This document shows positions 8,149-16,518 of a DNA stretch of 64,000 nucleotides, piece after piece. Below the pieces are notes generated by a model. It did no database searches. It saw nothing but the letters and a program-made list of their open reading frames with translations, and was not told the origin of the DNA. Both the position numbers and the translations under genes were made by a program. The stretch comes from Variovorax sp. PMC12 (lineage in GTDB: Bacteria > Pseudomonadota > Gammaproteobacteria > Burkholderiales > Burkholderiaceae_C). Every line of letters begins with the position of its first letter. The first letter of the stretch is position 1. The stretch spans positions 4,698,501-4,762,500 of the forward strand of contig NZ_CP027773.1 of NCBI RefSeq assembly GCF_003019815.1. The letters are read 5' to 3'.

Positions 8149-8889
8149 TTGGTGCGCCTCGACACCCTCCACACCGCCGAGACTCCGGAAGGCATCGCGC
8201 TCTCGCTGCGCCCGGCCGGGCTGTTCGCGCGCGGGCTGGCTTACCTGATCGACTTCGCGATCCGGCTGGGCATCTTCGTCGGCATCTCGATCACGGTCGG
8301 CATGCTGGGCAAGATGGGCTTCGGCATCCTGCTGGTCGCCTACTTCTGCCTCGAGTGGTTCTACCCGGTGATCTTCGAGCTCACGCGCGCGGCGGCCACG
8401 CCAGGCAAGCGCGTGATGGGCCTGCGCGTGGTGATGGACTCCGGCCTGCCCGTGACGCCCGCCGCCTCGCTCACCCGCAACCTGCTGCGCGCGGCCGACT
8501 TCGTGCCTTCCTTCTACGGCGCGGGCATCGTGTCGATGCTGTGGCGGCGCGACAGCAAGCGGCTGGGCGACCTGGCCGCCGGCACGCTGGTGGTGTTCAG
8601 CGACCAGGTGAGCCTGCACGGCAGCGTGCCCGCCGCCGAGCCGCAGGCGCCCGCGCGGCCGCTGACCGCGCGCGAGCAGATGGCCGTCGTCTCGTGGGCC
8701 GGCCGCGCGACGCGCCTGACGCCCGAGCGTTTCGACGAACTCGCCCGCATCGCGCAACCGGTGCTGGGCCCCGACACCTCCGCGGGCGGCGGTGCCTCCG
8801 CGTCGCAGCGCCTGCTGGGCGTGGCGCAGTGGGTGCTGGGCCGGCGCGGCGGCGGCGCAGCCCAAACCAGAGGAGGCACGACGCGATGA
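8149..8889 (+). CDS. RDD family membrane protein, second copy
   Basis: A 246-residue RDD protein: GLFARGLAYLIDFAIRLGIFVG gives the canonical R...D region, and TPGKRVMGLRVV is the conserved loop. Four hydrophobic helices occupy about residues 25-150; the C-terminal 100 residues are soluble and Ala/Gly-rich. The start is either TTG at 8149 or GTG at 8152, since no ATG is available close to the domain; these begin 3 or 6 bp after the previous stop. The stop overlaps the next start (ATGA at 8886-8889). It is the RDD member that typically accompanies SpoIIM-like proteins in the MoxR/DUF58 gene neighbourhood. Confidence 0.86.
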   Translation: MVRLDTLHTAETPEGIALSLRPAGLFARGLAYLIDFAIRLGIFVGISITVGMLGKMGFGILLVAYFCLEWFYPVIFELTRAAATPGKRVMGLRVVMDSGLPVTPAASLTRNLLRAADFVPSFYGAGIVSMLWRRDSKRLGDLAAGTLVVFSDQVSLHGSVPAAEPQAPARPLTAREQMAVVSWAGRATRLTPERFDELARIAQPVLGPDTSAGGGASASQRLLGVAQWVLGRRGGGAAQTRGGTTR

Positions 8890-9887
8890 CGCCGCTGGAT
8901 TTCGAAGCCGCCTATGCGCCCCTGTGGGCCGAACTCGAAGCCGTCATCGGCGTGGCGGAGACCAAGCGCAAGTTCGACGGCGCGCGGCTCGCCACGCTGT
9001 ACCGCCGCGTGTGCGAGCACCTCGCGCTGGCGCAGGCCAGGGCTTATCCGATCCACCTCACGCAGCGGCTCGAAAGCCTGACGCAGAGCGCGCACCGGCT
9101 GATCTACCGGCAGCACGACTATGGCCTGGCGCGCTTCGCCCGGCTGGCGCTGGTCGACTTTCCCGAAGCCGTGCGGGCGCACCGCGTCTACCTGTGGGTG
9201 TCGGCGCTGATGTTCGTGGTGCCGCTGCTGGTGGCGGGCTGGGCCGCCTGGCGCGACCCCGGCTTCATCCTGCACCTGCTGGACGCCGACAACGTGCAGC
9301 AGTTCGACGCGATGTACAGCGACGACGCCGACGCCTTCGGCCGCACGCGCAGCGCCGGCGACGACTGGCAGATGTTCGGCTTCTACGTGATGCACAACAT
9401 CGGCATCGGCTTCCGCTGCTTCGCGGCCGGCATCTTCGCGGGCGTGGGCAGCGCGGCGCTGGTGGTGTTCAACGGCATCCAGATCGGCGCGGTCGGCGGC
9501 TACCTGATCGGCGCGGGGCATGCGCAGAACTTCCTCTCCTTCGTCGTCACGCATTCGGCCTTCGAGCTCACGGCCATCGTGCTGGCCGGCGCGGCCGGGC
9601 TGCGGCTGGGCTACGCGTGGATCGCGCCCGGGCGCCACACGCGGCTCGAAGCCCTGCGGCTGGCCGCGCGCCACGCGGTGGTGATCGTCTACGGCGTCAT
9701 CGGGCTGCTGCTGATCGCCGCCGCGGTCGAGGCCTTCTGGTCTTCGGCGCGCTGGATCGCGCCGGCCGTGAAGTACGGCGTGGGCGGCGCCTGCTGGGTG
9801 CTGGTGCTGGCGTACCTGGGTTGGCAGGGCCGGCCGCGCGGAGGCGCGGAAGCGGCGCTGGAAAAGGAGCCCGGCCGTGCAGGTTGA
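8886..9887 (+). CDS. SpoIIM-like (stage II sporulation protein M family) membrane protein
   Basis: A 333-residue protein with an N-terminal cytoplasmic helical region (residues 1-95) followed by four to six membrane helices. FGFYVMHNIGIGFRCFAAGIFAGVG and the following GGYLIGAGHAQNFLSFVVTHSAFELTAI are strongly conserved SpoIIM/DUF95 features (HN near the middle, and H-x-x-x-E). In Firmicutes SpoIIM takes part in engulfment, but this organism type does not sporulate, so the name is only a family label. The gene is coupled to the upstream RDD gene by ATGA overlap, and the next gene starts 11 bp before its stop codon. Confidence 0.87.
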   Translation: MTPLDFEAAYAPLWAELEAVIGVAETKRKFDGARLATLYRRVCEHLALAQARAYPIHLTQRLESLTQSAHRLIYRQHDYGLARFARLALVDFPEAVRAHRVYLWVSALMFVVPLLVAGWAAWRDPGFILHLLDADNVQQFDAMYSDDADAFGRTRSAGDDWQMFGFYVMHNIGIGFRCFAAGIFAGVGSAALVVFNGIQIGAVGGYLIGAGHAQNFLSFVVTHSAFELTAIVLAGAAGLRLGYAWIAPGRHTRLEALRLAARHAVVIVYGVIGLLLIAAAVEAFWSSARWIAPAVKYGVGGACWVLVLAYLGWQGRPRGGAEAALEKEPGRAG

Positions 9888-10608
9888 CGGCCTCGCCATC
9901 GCGCTGCGGCCACGCCCCATGGCCGAGGCCGCGGACCTGGGCGCGCAGCTCGTGCGCAGCCATGCACGCTCGGTCTGGCGCACCTTCCTGCCGGTGTACC
10001 TGGCCACGGTGCTGCTGGCCTTCTGCACCGTCGAGATCGCGGGCTGGCTGCCGAGCCTGCTGATCTTCTGGCTCAAGCCCTGGCTCGACCGCAGCCTGCT
10101 GTTCGTGCATTCGCGCGCGGTGTTCGGCCAGGAGACGCGCTGGGCCGACCTGTGGCAGAACCGCCGCGCCGTATGGGGCGGGCAACTGCTGCGCACGCTG
10201 GTGTGGCGGCGGCTGTCGCCCTGGCGCTCGTTCACCCAGGCGATCGACCAGCTCGAAGGCCAGCGCGGCGGCGCACGCAGCAAGCGGCGCGCGCAGTTGC
10301 TGCGCGGGCGGCGCGGCGCGGCCACGGGTATGCAGCTGGTGTATGCGAACGTGGAGATGGCGCTCGACATCTGCCTGCTGTCGCTGCTGTTCTGGTTCGC
10401 GCCGGAAGGCAGCGCGCGCGAATTGTTCGGCTGGCTCACGCAGTCGGACGCGCCGCTGCAGAGCCTGCTGGCCGCGGGCGCCTACGCCATCGTCGTCGGC
10501 GTGCTGGAGCCGTTCTACGTGGGCGCCGGTTTTGCGATGTACCTCAACCGCCGGGTCGAGCTGGAAGCCTGGGACATCGAACAGGAGTTCCGCCGTGGCT
10601 TCCGCTGA
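9877..10608 (+). CDS. Membrane protein of the MoxR/SpoIIM cluster, unknown function
   Basis: A 243-residue protein starting at a GTG inside the end of the SpoIIM gene (11 bp overlap). Hydrophobic stretches are at about residues 37-70 (FLPVYLATVLLAFCTVEIAG), 165-180 (MALDICLLSLLFWFA) and 200-222. Between them is a strongly basic cytoplasmic loop (RGGARSKRRAQLLRGRRGAA). The DRSLLFVHSRAVFGQ and EPFYVGAGFAMYLNRRVELEAWDIE segments look conserved-protein-like, and proteins with the latter signature occur next to DUF4129 proteins. I know no function. Its position inside a tightly packed operon suggests that it works with its neighbours in one membrane complex. Confidence 0.78.
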   Translation: MQVDGLAIALRPRPMAEAADLGAQLVRSHARSVWRTFLPVYLATVLLAFCTVEIAGWLPSLLIFWLKPWLDRSLLFVHSRAVFGQETRWADLWQNRRAVWGGQLLRTLVWRRLSPWRSFTQAIDQLEGQRGGARSKRRAQLLRGRRGAATGMQLVYANVEMALDICLLSLLFWFAPEGSARELFGWLTQSDAPLQSLLAAGAYAIVVGVLEPFYVGAGFAMYLNRRVELEAWDIEQEFRRGFR

Positions 10609-11371
10609 CGTCCGCCGATGGCTGTCCGCTGCCGTGCTGGCCGTGTGCTGCGCGGCGGGCACGGCCTCGGCCGCGACCGATACCGCCCCGACTCGCGAGC
10701 AGGTCAGGGCGGCCGCCGACAAGGTGCGCGCCGACCCCAACATGCCCGGCGTCAAGACCGAGAAGAAGCTGCGCTTCAAGGAGCGCGACGACGACGAGGA
10801 AGAAGAGCCCGAGAAGAAGACCGACAGCCTCGACTGGCTGCGCGACTTCGTGAGGGCCGTGGCCGAAGGCGCGCGCTGGCTCATCTGGGGGCTGGCCGCG
10901 CTGGCGCTGGCCTGGCTGGCGATCCGCATCCACCGCTGGGCGCGGGTGCGTGCCGGCGGCGCGCGGCCCGGCAAGGCGCCGCTGCCCAGCCATGTGGGCA
11001 GCCTCGACATCCGGCCCGAGAGCCTGCCCGACGACGTTGGCAATGCCGCCGCGGCGCTCTGGCAGCGCGGCCAGCACCGGCCGGCGCTGTCGCTGCTGTA
11101 TCGCGGCGCGCTGTCGCGCCTCGTGCATGCGCACGGCGTGCCGGTGCGCGCGGCGAGCACCGAGGGCGAGTGCGTGGCCCTTGCCGCCGGCCGGCTGCAG
11201 CCGCAGGCACAGGCCTTCTTCGTGCGGCTGGTGGATGCCTGGCAACTGGCGGCCTACGGCGGGCGCCTGCCTTCCACCGCGCAGGTGCTGGCGATCTGCG
11301 GCGAGTTCGACCTGCACCTGCCGGCAGTCGCCGCGCCCGTGCCCGGCTTCGCGCAGGAGGCCGCCGCATGA
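10595..11371 (+). CDS. DUF4129 domain membrane protein
   Basis: A 258-residue protein starting at GTG 10595, which overlaps the previous gene by 14 bp and has AGGAG seven bases upstream. A cleavable-looking signal (WLSAAVLAVCCAAGTASA) is followed by a charged region with a run of Asp/Glu (residues 65-80), one membrane helix (LIWGLAALALAWLAIRI, about residues 93-109) and a C-terminal cytoplasmic DUF4129 domain (AAALWQRGQHRPALSLLYRG, then a TEGEC element and FFVRLVDAWQLAAYG). DUF4129 proteins are usual members of MoxR-DUF58 clusters; the biochemical role is not known. Confidence 0.84.
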   Translation: MASADVRRWLSAAVLAVCCAAGTASAATDTAPTREQVRAAADKVRADPNMPGVKTEKKLRFKERDDDEEEEPEKKTDSLDWLRDFVRAVAEGARWLIWGLAALALAWLAIRIHRWARVRAGGARPGKAPLPSHVGSLDIRPESLPDDVGNAAAALWQRGQHRPALSLLYRGALSRLVHAHGVPVRAASTEGECVALAAGRLQPQAQAFFVRLVDAWQLAAYGGRLPSTAQVLAICGEFDLHLPAVAAPVPGFAQEAAA

Positions 11372-12615
11372 AGGCCTGGGCGGTCCGCATCGTCGCGGTG
11401 CTCGTTCTGGTGCTGGCCGGCGGCTGGCTGGTGTCCGCCACCGAATGGGCGGAGACCGAAGTGCCGACGCCCGCGAGCGAGGAGGTCAGGAAGAACTCCT
11501 TCTATGCCGTGCAGTCGCTGCTGCGCCACCTCGGCGCCGAGGTGGTCAGGCGCGAGAACCTGGACGAGCTGCCGCCCGCGCAGGCGCGGCTGGTGCTCGC
11601 CTCCAGCTACTGGGACATGTTCCCCGAGCGCGGGCAGCGCCTGCGCCGCTGGGTGGAGCAGGGCGGCCATCTCGTGATGCCGGGCCACCTCGCGAGCGGG
11701 GACATGCTGGAGAGCTGGATTCCGCTGGTCCGGGAAAAAACCGTGCGGCCGGACGAGTCCGACGAACCCGTCGCGCCGAAGAAGAAAAAGTCCCGCTCGC
11801 AGCGCGATGAACAACGCACCAAGGATGCCGACTGCCGCATGCTGGCCGAACCCGATACCGTGCCCGGGAGCTTTGCGGGTGGGCGGGGCTTTCGCATCTG
11901 CACCTGGGCCGAGCCCGTGCAGTTCAGTCCCTCCGACAAGCGGCAGCCGCCGCTGTGGATGGCGCGCGGCGCACGCGGCGCCGAGGCGATCCGCGTGCGC
12001 GTCGGCCAGGGCACCGTCACCTTGCTGCCCTCCGGTGTGTGGCACAACCAGAACCTGCTGCGCGGCGACAACGCGCTGTTCGCCGTGGCCGCGCTGCAGC
12101 TGCGCACCGGCTCGCAGGTCTGGTTCGTCGCCGAGGAGGCGCGCGAGCCCTTCCTGCGCTGGCTCTGGCACAAGAGCTGGGTGGTCTGGGTCGTGGGCCT
12201 GCTGGCGCTGGCCGCCGCGCTCTGGCGTGCGGCCGTGCGCTTCGGCCCGCTCGCGCCTTCGGCCGGCACGCATCGGCGTTCCATGGCCGAGCAGGTGCGC
12301 GGCACCGCCGGCTTCCTGCACATGCACGGCGGCGACGCGCTGCATGCGGCGCAGCTGCGCGCACTGAACGAATGCGCCATCCGCCAGCTGCGCGGCTATG
12401 CCCACCGCGACGCGTCGGCACGCGCCGACGCCATCGCCAGGGCCACCGGCCTGGAAGCGGCCATGGTCGTGCGGGCGATGGCCGAGCGCGCCCGCAACCC
12501 CGGGGCCATGGCCCTCGACCTGGAAGTGCTGGAAACCGCGCGCCGGCGGCTCGATGCCAACGGGCCGTTCGTGCCTTCGCCTCCGTCCGCTTCTTCTTCC
12601 CCCTCCACACCCTGA
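11368..12615 (+). CDS. DUF4350 domain membrane protein
   Basis: A 415-residue protein coupled to the DUF4129 gene by ATGA overlap. It begins with a signal anchor (VRIVAVLVLVLAGGWLVSAT), continues with the DUF4350 periplasmic region (KNSFYAVQSLLRHLGAEVVRRENLDELPP in two parts, then LVLASSYWDMFPERGQRLRRW, which resembles a glutamine-amidotransferase-like fold lacking catalytic residues), and has a second membrane helix at about residue 270-290 (VVWVVGLLALAAALWRAAV). A lysine cluster (PKKKKSRSQR, about residues 132-141) interrupts the domain. The C-terminal cytoplasmic tail is helical. The function is unknown; it belongs to the MoxR-linked operon. Confidence 0.83.
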   Translation: MKAWAVRIVAVLVLVLAGGWLVSATEWAETEVPTPASEEVRKNSFYAVQSLLRHLGAEVVRRENLDELPPAQARLVLASSYWDMFPERGQRLRRWVEQGGHLVMPGHLASGDMLESWIPLVREKTVRPDESDEPVAPKKKKSRSQRDEQRTKDADCRMLAEPDTVPGSFAGGRGFRICTWAEPVQFSPSDKRQPPLWMARGARGAEAIRVRVGQGTVTLLPSGVWHNQNLLRGDNALFAVAALQLRTGSQVWFVAEEAREPFLRWLWHKSWVVWVVGLLALAAALWRAAVRFGPLAPSAGTHRRSMAEQVRGTAGFLHMHGGDALHAAQLRALNECAIRQLRGYAHRDASARADAIARATGLEAAMVVRAMAERARNPGAMALDLEVLETARRRLDANGPFVPSPPSASSSPSTP

Positions 12616-12632
12616 ACCGAGAGACGACGCCC

Positions 12633-13628
12633 ATGCAAGCCATCCAACCCGAAGAACTGACGCGCGCGGCCCAGTGGCTGCAGACGCTGCGCGCCGAGGT
12701 CGGCCAGGCCGTGGTCGGCCAGCTCGAGGCGGTCGACCAGACGCTGGTGGCGCTGGTCGCGTCGGGCCATGTGCTGATCGAAGGCGTGCCGGGCCTGGGC
12801 AAGACGCTGCTCGCGCGCGCGCTCGCGCAGGCCATGACGCTGCGCTATGCGCGCGTGCAGTTCACGCCCGACCTGATGCCCTCGGACATCACCGGCCACG
12901 CGGTGCTCGACATCGCCTCGCGCGGCGACGGCAGCCTCGGCACCCTGCGCGTGCACCAGGGGCCGGTGTTCACCAACCTGCTGCTGGCCGACGAAATCAA
13001 CCGCGCGCCAGCCAAGACCCAGAGCGCGCTGCTCGAAGTCATGCAGGAGTACCAGGTCACGCTCGAAGGCACGGCCATGCCGCTGCCGCGTCCCTTCATG
13101 GTGATGGCCACGCAGAACCCGATCGACACCGAAGGCACCTACCCGTTGCCCGAAGCGCAGCTCGACCGCTTCCTGCTGAAGATCGACATCGGCTTTCCCA
13201 GCCACAGCGAAGAAAACGCCATCGTGCAGCTCACCACCAACCAGCGCGCCGGCAACCAGTTTCCGCTCGACGCGGTGCGCCCCTGCCTCGACGAGGCGCA
13301 GGTGCTCGAGCTGCAGCGGCTGGCCTGCCTGGTGCAGGCCGACGAGCGCGTGATCGACTACGCGGTGCGCATCGCGCGCGCCACGCGCGACTGGCCGGGT
13401 CTGTCTTCGGGCGCCGGGCCGCGCGGCACCATGGCGCTGGTGCGCGCCGCCCGCGCCGCCGCGCTGATGGCCGGGCGCGACTTCATCACGCCCGACGACG
13501 TGGCGCGCCAGGCGCTGCCCGCGCTGCGCCACCGCGTGATGATCTCGCCCGACGCGCAGCTCGAAGGCGTCAGCGTCGACGCGCTGCTGCGCGCCGCCCG
13601 CGACAGCGTCGAAGCCCCGAGGCTCTAG
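12633..13628 (+). CDS. MoxR family AAA+ ATPase
   Basis: A 331-residue AAA+ protein: Walker A GVPGLGKTLLARALA at about residues 52-66, Walker B LLADEINRAPAKTQSALLE at about 113-131, sensor 1 MVMATQNPIDTEGTYPLPEAQ in which N and the DRF arginine-finger region (LDRFLLKI) follow, and sensor 2 near residue 265 (GPRGTMAL). MoxR proteins act as chaperone-like ATPases that insert cofactors or mature complexes, usually together with a von Willebrand A or DUF58 partner. Here that partner follows immediately. It lies 17 bp after the DUF4350 gene, which indicates one transcript. Confidence 0.93.
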   Translation: MQAIQPEELTRAAQWLQTLRAEVGQAVVGQLEAVDQTLVALVASGHVLIEGVPGLGKTLLARALAQAMTLRYARVQFTPDLMPSDITGHAVLDIASRGDGSLGTLRVHQGPVFTNLLLADEINRAPAKTQSALLEVMQEYQVTLEGTAMPLPRPFMVMATQNPIDTEGTYPLPEAQLDRFLLKIDIGFPSHSEENAIVQLTTNQRAGNQFPLDAVRPCLDEAQVLELQRLACLVQADERVIDYAVRIARATRDWPGLSSGAGPRGTMALVRAARAAALMAGRDFITPDDVARQALPALRHRVMISPDAQLEGVSVDALLRAARDSVEAPRL

Positions 13629-13636
13629 GCCCGCGG

Positions 13637-15001
13637 ATGCGCATGGCTGTTCCGATCCCCGCGCGCGCGGCCGTGCTGGCGCTGGCCGGCCTGGCCGTGG
13701 CCGCCGCCGTGGCACTGCCGCTGGGCGCGCCGCTGGTCTACGTGGCGGCGGTCGCGGGCGTGCTGCTCGCGCTGGGGCTCGTGCTCGCGGCGTTCGACCT
13801 GTGGCACAGCCTGAGGCTCTGGCGCGCCGCGCCGCTTCGCATCGAGCGCAGCCTGCCGGGCGCGTTCTCCCTCGGCGTGCCGACGGTGCTCACGCTCTCG
13901 CTGGTGAATGAAGGCGCGCAGCCTTGGCGGGTGGCAGTGTTCGACGAACTCGACGCGCACTTCAGCTTCGACGGGCTGCCGCAGTCCGTCACCGTGCCCG
14001 GGGGCTCGCGCGCCGTGCTTCGCTACACCGCCACGGCCACGCAGCGCGGCGTGGCGCAATTCGGCGCCACCCAGCTGCGCTGGCGCACCCGGCTCGGCTG
14101 CTTCGAGGTGCGGCAGACGCTGGGCGAGCCGCGCCGGCTGCGCGTGTATCCCAACTTCGCCGCGCTGGCGCGCTACGCATGGCTGTCGGGCGACCGGCGG
14201 CTCGCGCAGATCGGCATCAAGACCTATGCGCAGCGCGGGCTGGGCACCGACTTCCGCCAGCTCGCCGACTACAAGACCGGCGACTCGCTGCGCCACATCG
14301 ACTGGAAGGCCACGCAGCGCCAGCGCCGCCCCATCGTGCGCGAGTTCCAGGACGACCGCGACCAGTGCGTGCTCTTCCTGCTCGACTGCGGCCGCCGCAT
14401 GCGCGCGGACGAAGGCGCGCAGGCACAGAGGGCCAACAGTCACTTCGACGAGGCGCTCAACGCGCTGATGCTGTTGAGCTACGTGGCGCTGAAGGAGGGC
14501 GACGAAGTCGGCGCCATGACCTTCGGCTGCCCGCCCGAAGAACGGCGCGACTTCGCGCCGCGCAAGGGCACCGCCACGCTCAATGCGCTGATGAACCGGC
14601 TGCACGATATCCAGCCCGGCGCCACCCACTCCGACTACCTGCTGGCCGCGCAGGAGCTGCTGCTCACGCAGAAGCGCCGCGCGCTCGTCATCGTGCTGAC
14701 CAACTTCCGCGACGAAGACGCCACCGAGCTGCGCCCCGCCATCAAGCTGCTGCGCCGCAAGCACCTGGTGCTGGTTGCGAGCCTGCGCGAACGCGTGCTC
14801 GGGCGCATCGCCAGCCAGCCGCTGGCGCAGCCGCGCGACGCGGTCGACGTGGCGGCCGCGCACCTGTTCGACCAGTCGAGGCGCGACGCCTTCGCGCGCG
14901 TGGTCGGCAACGATCCGCTGTCGGTCGACGTCGAGCCGGCCGACCTGGCGGTGGCGTTGGTGAACCGCTATCACGCTGTCAAAAGGGCTGGCCTTTTGTA
15001 G
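13637..15001 (+). CDS. DUF58 domain protein (MoxR partner)
   Basis: A 454-residue protein with two N-terminal membrane helices (residues 5-55) and a large cytoplasmic part. The DUF58 signature is GTDFRQLADYKTGDSLRHID followed by WKATQRQRRPIVREFQDDRD at about residues 200-238. The next region CVLFLLDCGRRM, and later ALVIVLTNFRDED, form a von Willebrand A-like fold with an altered MIDAS (DCGRR rather than DxSxS). Start at ATG 13637; ATG 13643 is possible. It closes the operon that begins at 7627. The MoxR-DUF58 pair is the conserved functional core; the client of this system is not known. Confidence 0.88.
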   Translation: MRMAVPIPARAAVLALAGLAVAAAVALPLGAPLVYVAAVAGVLLALGLVLAAFDLWHSLRLWRAAPLRIERSLPGAFSLGVPTVLTLSLVNEGAQPWRVAVFDELDAHFSFDGLPQSVTVPGGSRAVLRYTATATQRGVAQFGATQLRWRTRLGCFEVRQTLGEPRRLRVYPNFAALARYAWLSGDRRLAQIGIKTYAQRGLGTDFRQLADYKTGDSLRHIDWKATQRQRRPIVREFQDDRDQCVLFLLDCGRRMRADEGAQAQRANSHFDEALNALMLLSYVALKEGDEVGAMTFGCPPEERRDFAPRKGTATLNALMNRLHDIQPGATHSDYLLAAQELLLTQKRRALVIVLTNFRDEDATELRPAIKLLRRKHLVLVASLRERVLGRIASQPLAQPRDAVDVAAAHLFDQSRRDAFARVVGNDPLSVDVEPADLAVALVNRYHAVKRAGLL

Positions 15002-15070
15002 CCATCCCTGTCCAAAATGTTTGCGCTCAGTCAATCGTTCAACTACCAACAGTCAGAGGAGAAGAAACAC

Positions 15071-15601
15071 ATGACGGATTTCACCAACGCCAATCCCAAC
15101 CTCAACCCGAACCCCTATGCAGCGCCCCGCGCTGCCGTGGACGACGTCTACGACGACAACGCGAGCGTGCAGCCCGTGAAGCTCTGGTCCGCCAAGGGCC
15201 GCATCGGGCGGGTGCGCTTCCTGGCGTACATGATGTATTCGTACCTGCTGTGCGTCGCGGGAGCCGGCGTGCTGGGCGGCATCATCGGCGCGGCGGGCCT
15301 GGGCACGCCTATCGGCATCGGCGTCGTGACCGTGCTGGCCCTGATTCCCTATTTCATCTTCTATGTGCTGGTGGCGATCCAGCGCACGCACGACATGGAC
15401 TGGTCGGGCTGGATGCTGCTGCTGGGACTGATCCCCCTGGTCGGGCTGATCTGGGTCTTCAAGGGCGGCACCAAGGGCCGCAACCGCTTCGGCGCGCCGC
15501 CGCCGCCCAACGGCATCGGCGTCATCATCGGTGCGTGGCTGCTGCCCGTGGTCGCGCTGGTCGGCATCGTGCTGGCCATCGCGATGCCGGCCACCCGCTA
15601 A
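15071..15601 (+). CDS. DUF805 family membrane protein
   Basis: A 176-residue protein with a soluble, Asn/Pro-rich N-terminus (residues 1-45) and about four membrane helices. The DUF805 features are SAKGRIGRVRFLAYMM, AIQRTHDMDWSGWMLLLGLIP and WVFKGGTKGRNRFGAPP. The chosen ATG follows AGAGGAGAAG; a start further upstream (15017) would lack a ribosome site. The gene lies 69 bp beyond the DUF58 gene. Its TAA overlaps the arginase stop codon on the other strand by three bases. The function is unknown; many such proteins occur in bacteria and phages. Confidence 0.88.
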   Translation: MTDFTNANPNLNPNPYAAPRAAVDDVYDDNASVQPVKLWSAKGRIGRVRFLAYMMYSYLLCVAGAGVLGGIIGAAGLGTPIGIGVVTVLALIPYFIFYVLVAIQRTHDMDWSGWMLLLGLIPLVGLIWVFKGGTKGRNRFGAPPPPNGIGVIIGAWLLPVVALVGIVLAIAMPATR

Positions 15602-16518
15602 CGCACCAGCGTCGACTTGCCGAACAGGCTCTCGATGAGTTCCACGGCCACCTCGGCCGTCTGGTTGCGCACGTCGAGGGCCGGGTTCAGCTCCACCACG
15701 TCGAGCGAGCAGAGCCGGCCGGTGTCCGAGATCATTTCCATGCACAGCTGCATCTCGCGGTAGGTCGGCCCGCCGCGCACCCCGGTGCCCACGCCGGGCG
15801 CGATGCCGGGGTCGAGGCAGTCGAGGTCGAAGCTCACGTGCAGGTGCGTGTCTTCGTCCACGTCCTGCAGCGCTTCCGTCATGGTGGTGCGCATGCCGTG
15901 TTCGTCGATGTGGCGCATGTCGAAAACGTTCAGGCCCAGCGTGCGGATGGCTTCCTTCTCGTCGCTGTCCACGCTGCGGATGCCGATGAAGCGGATGGCC
16001 TCGTGCGCCAGTGCCGCGCGCTCGCCGCTCCAGCCGGTGAGCACCGAAGGCCCGTGGCCCAGCAGGCACGACACCGGCATGCCGTGCAGATTGCCGCTGG
16101 GGCTGGTGGTCTCGGTGTTGACGTCGGAGTGCGCGTCGAGCCACAGCACGCGCAGCTTCTTGCCGCGCCGGCGCGCATGCCACGCCACCGCGCTGATCGA
16201 GCCGATGGCCAGGCAGTGGTCGCCGCCCATCATGAGCGGCACGTGGCCCGCGCCCAGCGCGCTGTCGACGGCGGCGTAGACCGAGCGGTTCCACGTGACC
16301 ACCTCGTCGAGATGGCGCAGCCCGTTGGCCGGCGGCGCCCACGGCGTGGCGGGGCCGGCGAGGTTGCCGCGGTCGATCACCGCGAAGCCCTGTTTCGCCA
16401 GCGCCTCGGGCAGGCCCGCCACGCGCAGCGCATCGGGCCCCATGCCGGCGCCGCGCACGCTGGCGCCGATGTCGGTGGGGGCGCCTATCAGTTCGAGAGT
16501 GGTGGTGGTGTTGGTCAT
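15598..16518 (-). CDS. rocF: Arginase
   Basis: A 306-residue ureohydrolase that hydrolyses arginine to ornithine and urea. The binuclear Mn site motifs are present in order: GGDHCLAIGS, LDAHSDVNT and SFDLDCLDP. The substrate-loop element SGNLHGMPVSCLLG (arginase-type, NxHGxP) favours arginase over agmatinase. Length and the C-terminal ELNPALD motif fit. Its ATG overlaps the stop of the upstream prolyl oligopeptidase gene (ATGA, 16515-16518), so peptide breakdown and arginine use may be cotranscribed. It overlaps the DUF805 stop at its 3' end. Confidence 0.93.
   Translation of the reverse strand: MTNTTTTLELIGAPTDIGASVRGAGMGPDALRVAGLPEALAKQGFAVIDRGNLAGPATPWAPPANGLRHLDEVVTWNRSVYAAVDSALGAGHVPLMMGGDHCLAIGSISAVAWHARRRGKKLRVLWLDAHSDVNTETTSPSGNLHGMPVSCLLGHGPSVLTGWSGERAALAHEAIRFIGIRSVDSDEKEAIRTLGLNVFDMRHIDEHGMRTTMTEALQDVDEDTHLHVSFDLDCLDPGIAPGVGTGVRGGPTYREMQLCMEMISDTGRLCSLDVVELNPALDVRNQTAEVAVELIESLFGKSTLVR

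Noticed and set aside
8886..9887. Sporulation function for the SpoIIM-like gene
   Set aside because: No other sporulation gene is present and the organism type does not sporulate; the name is only a family label.
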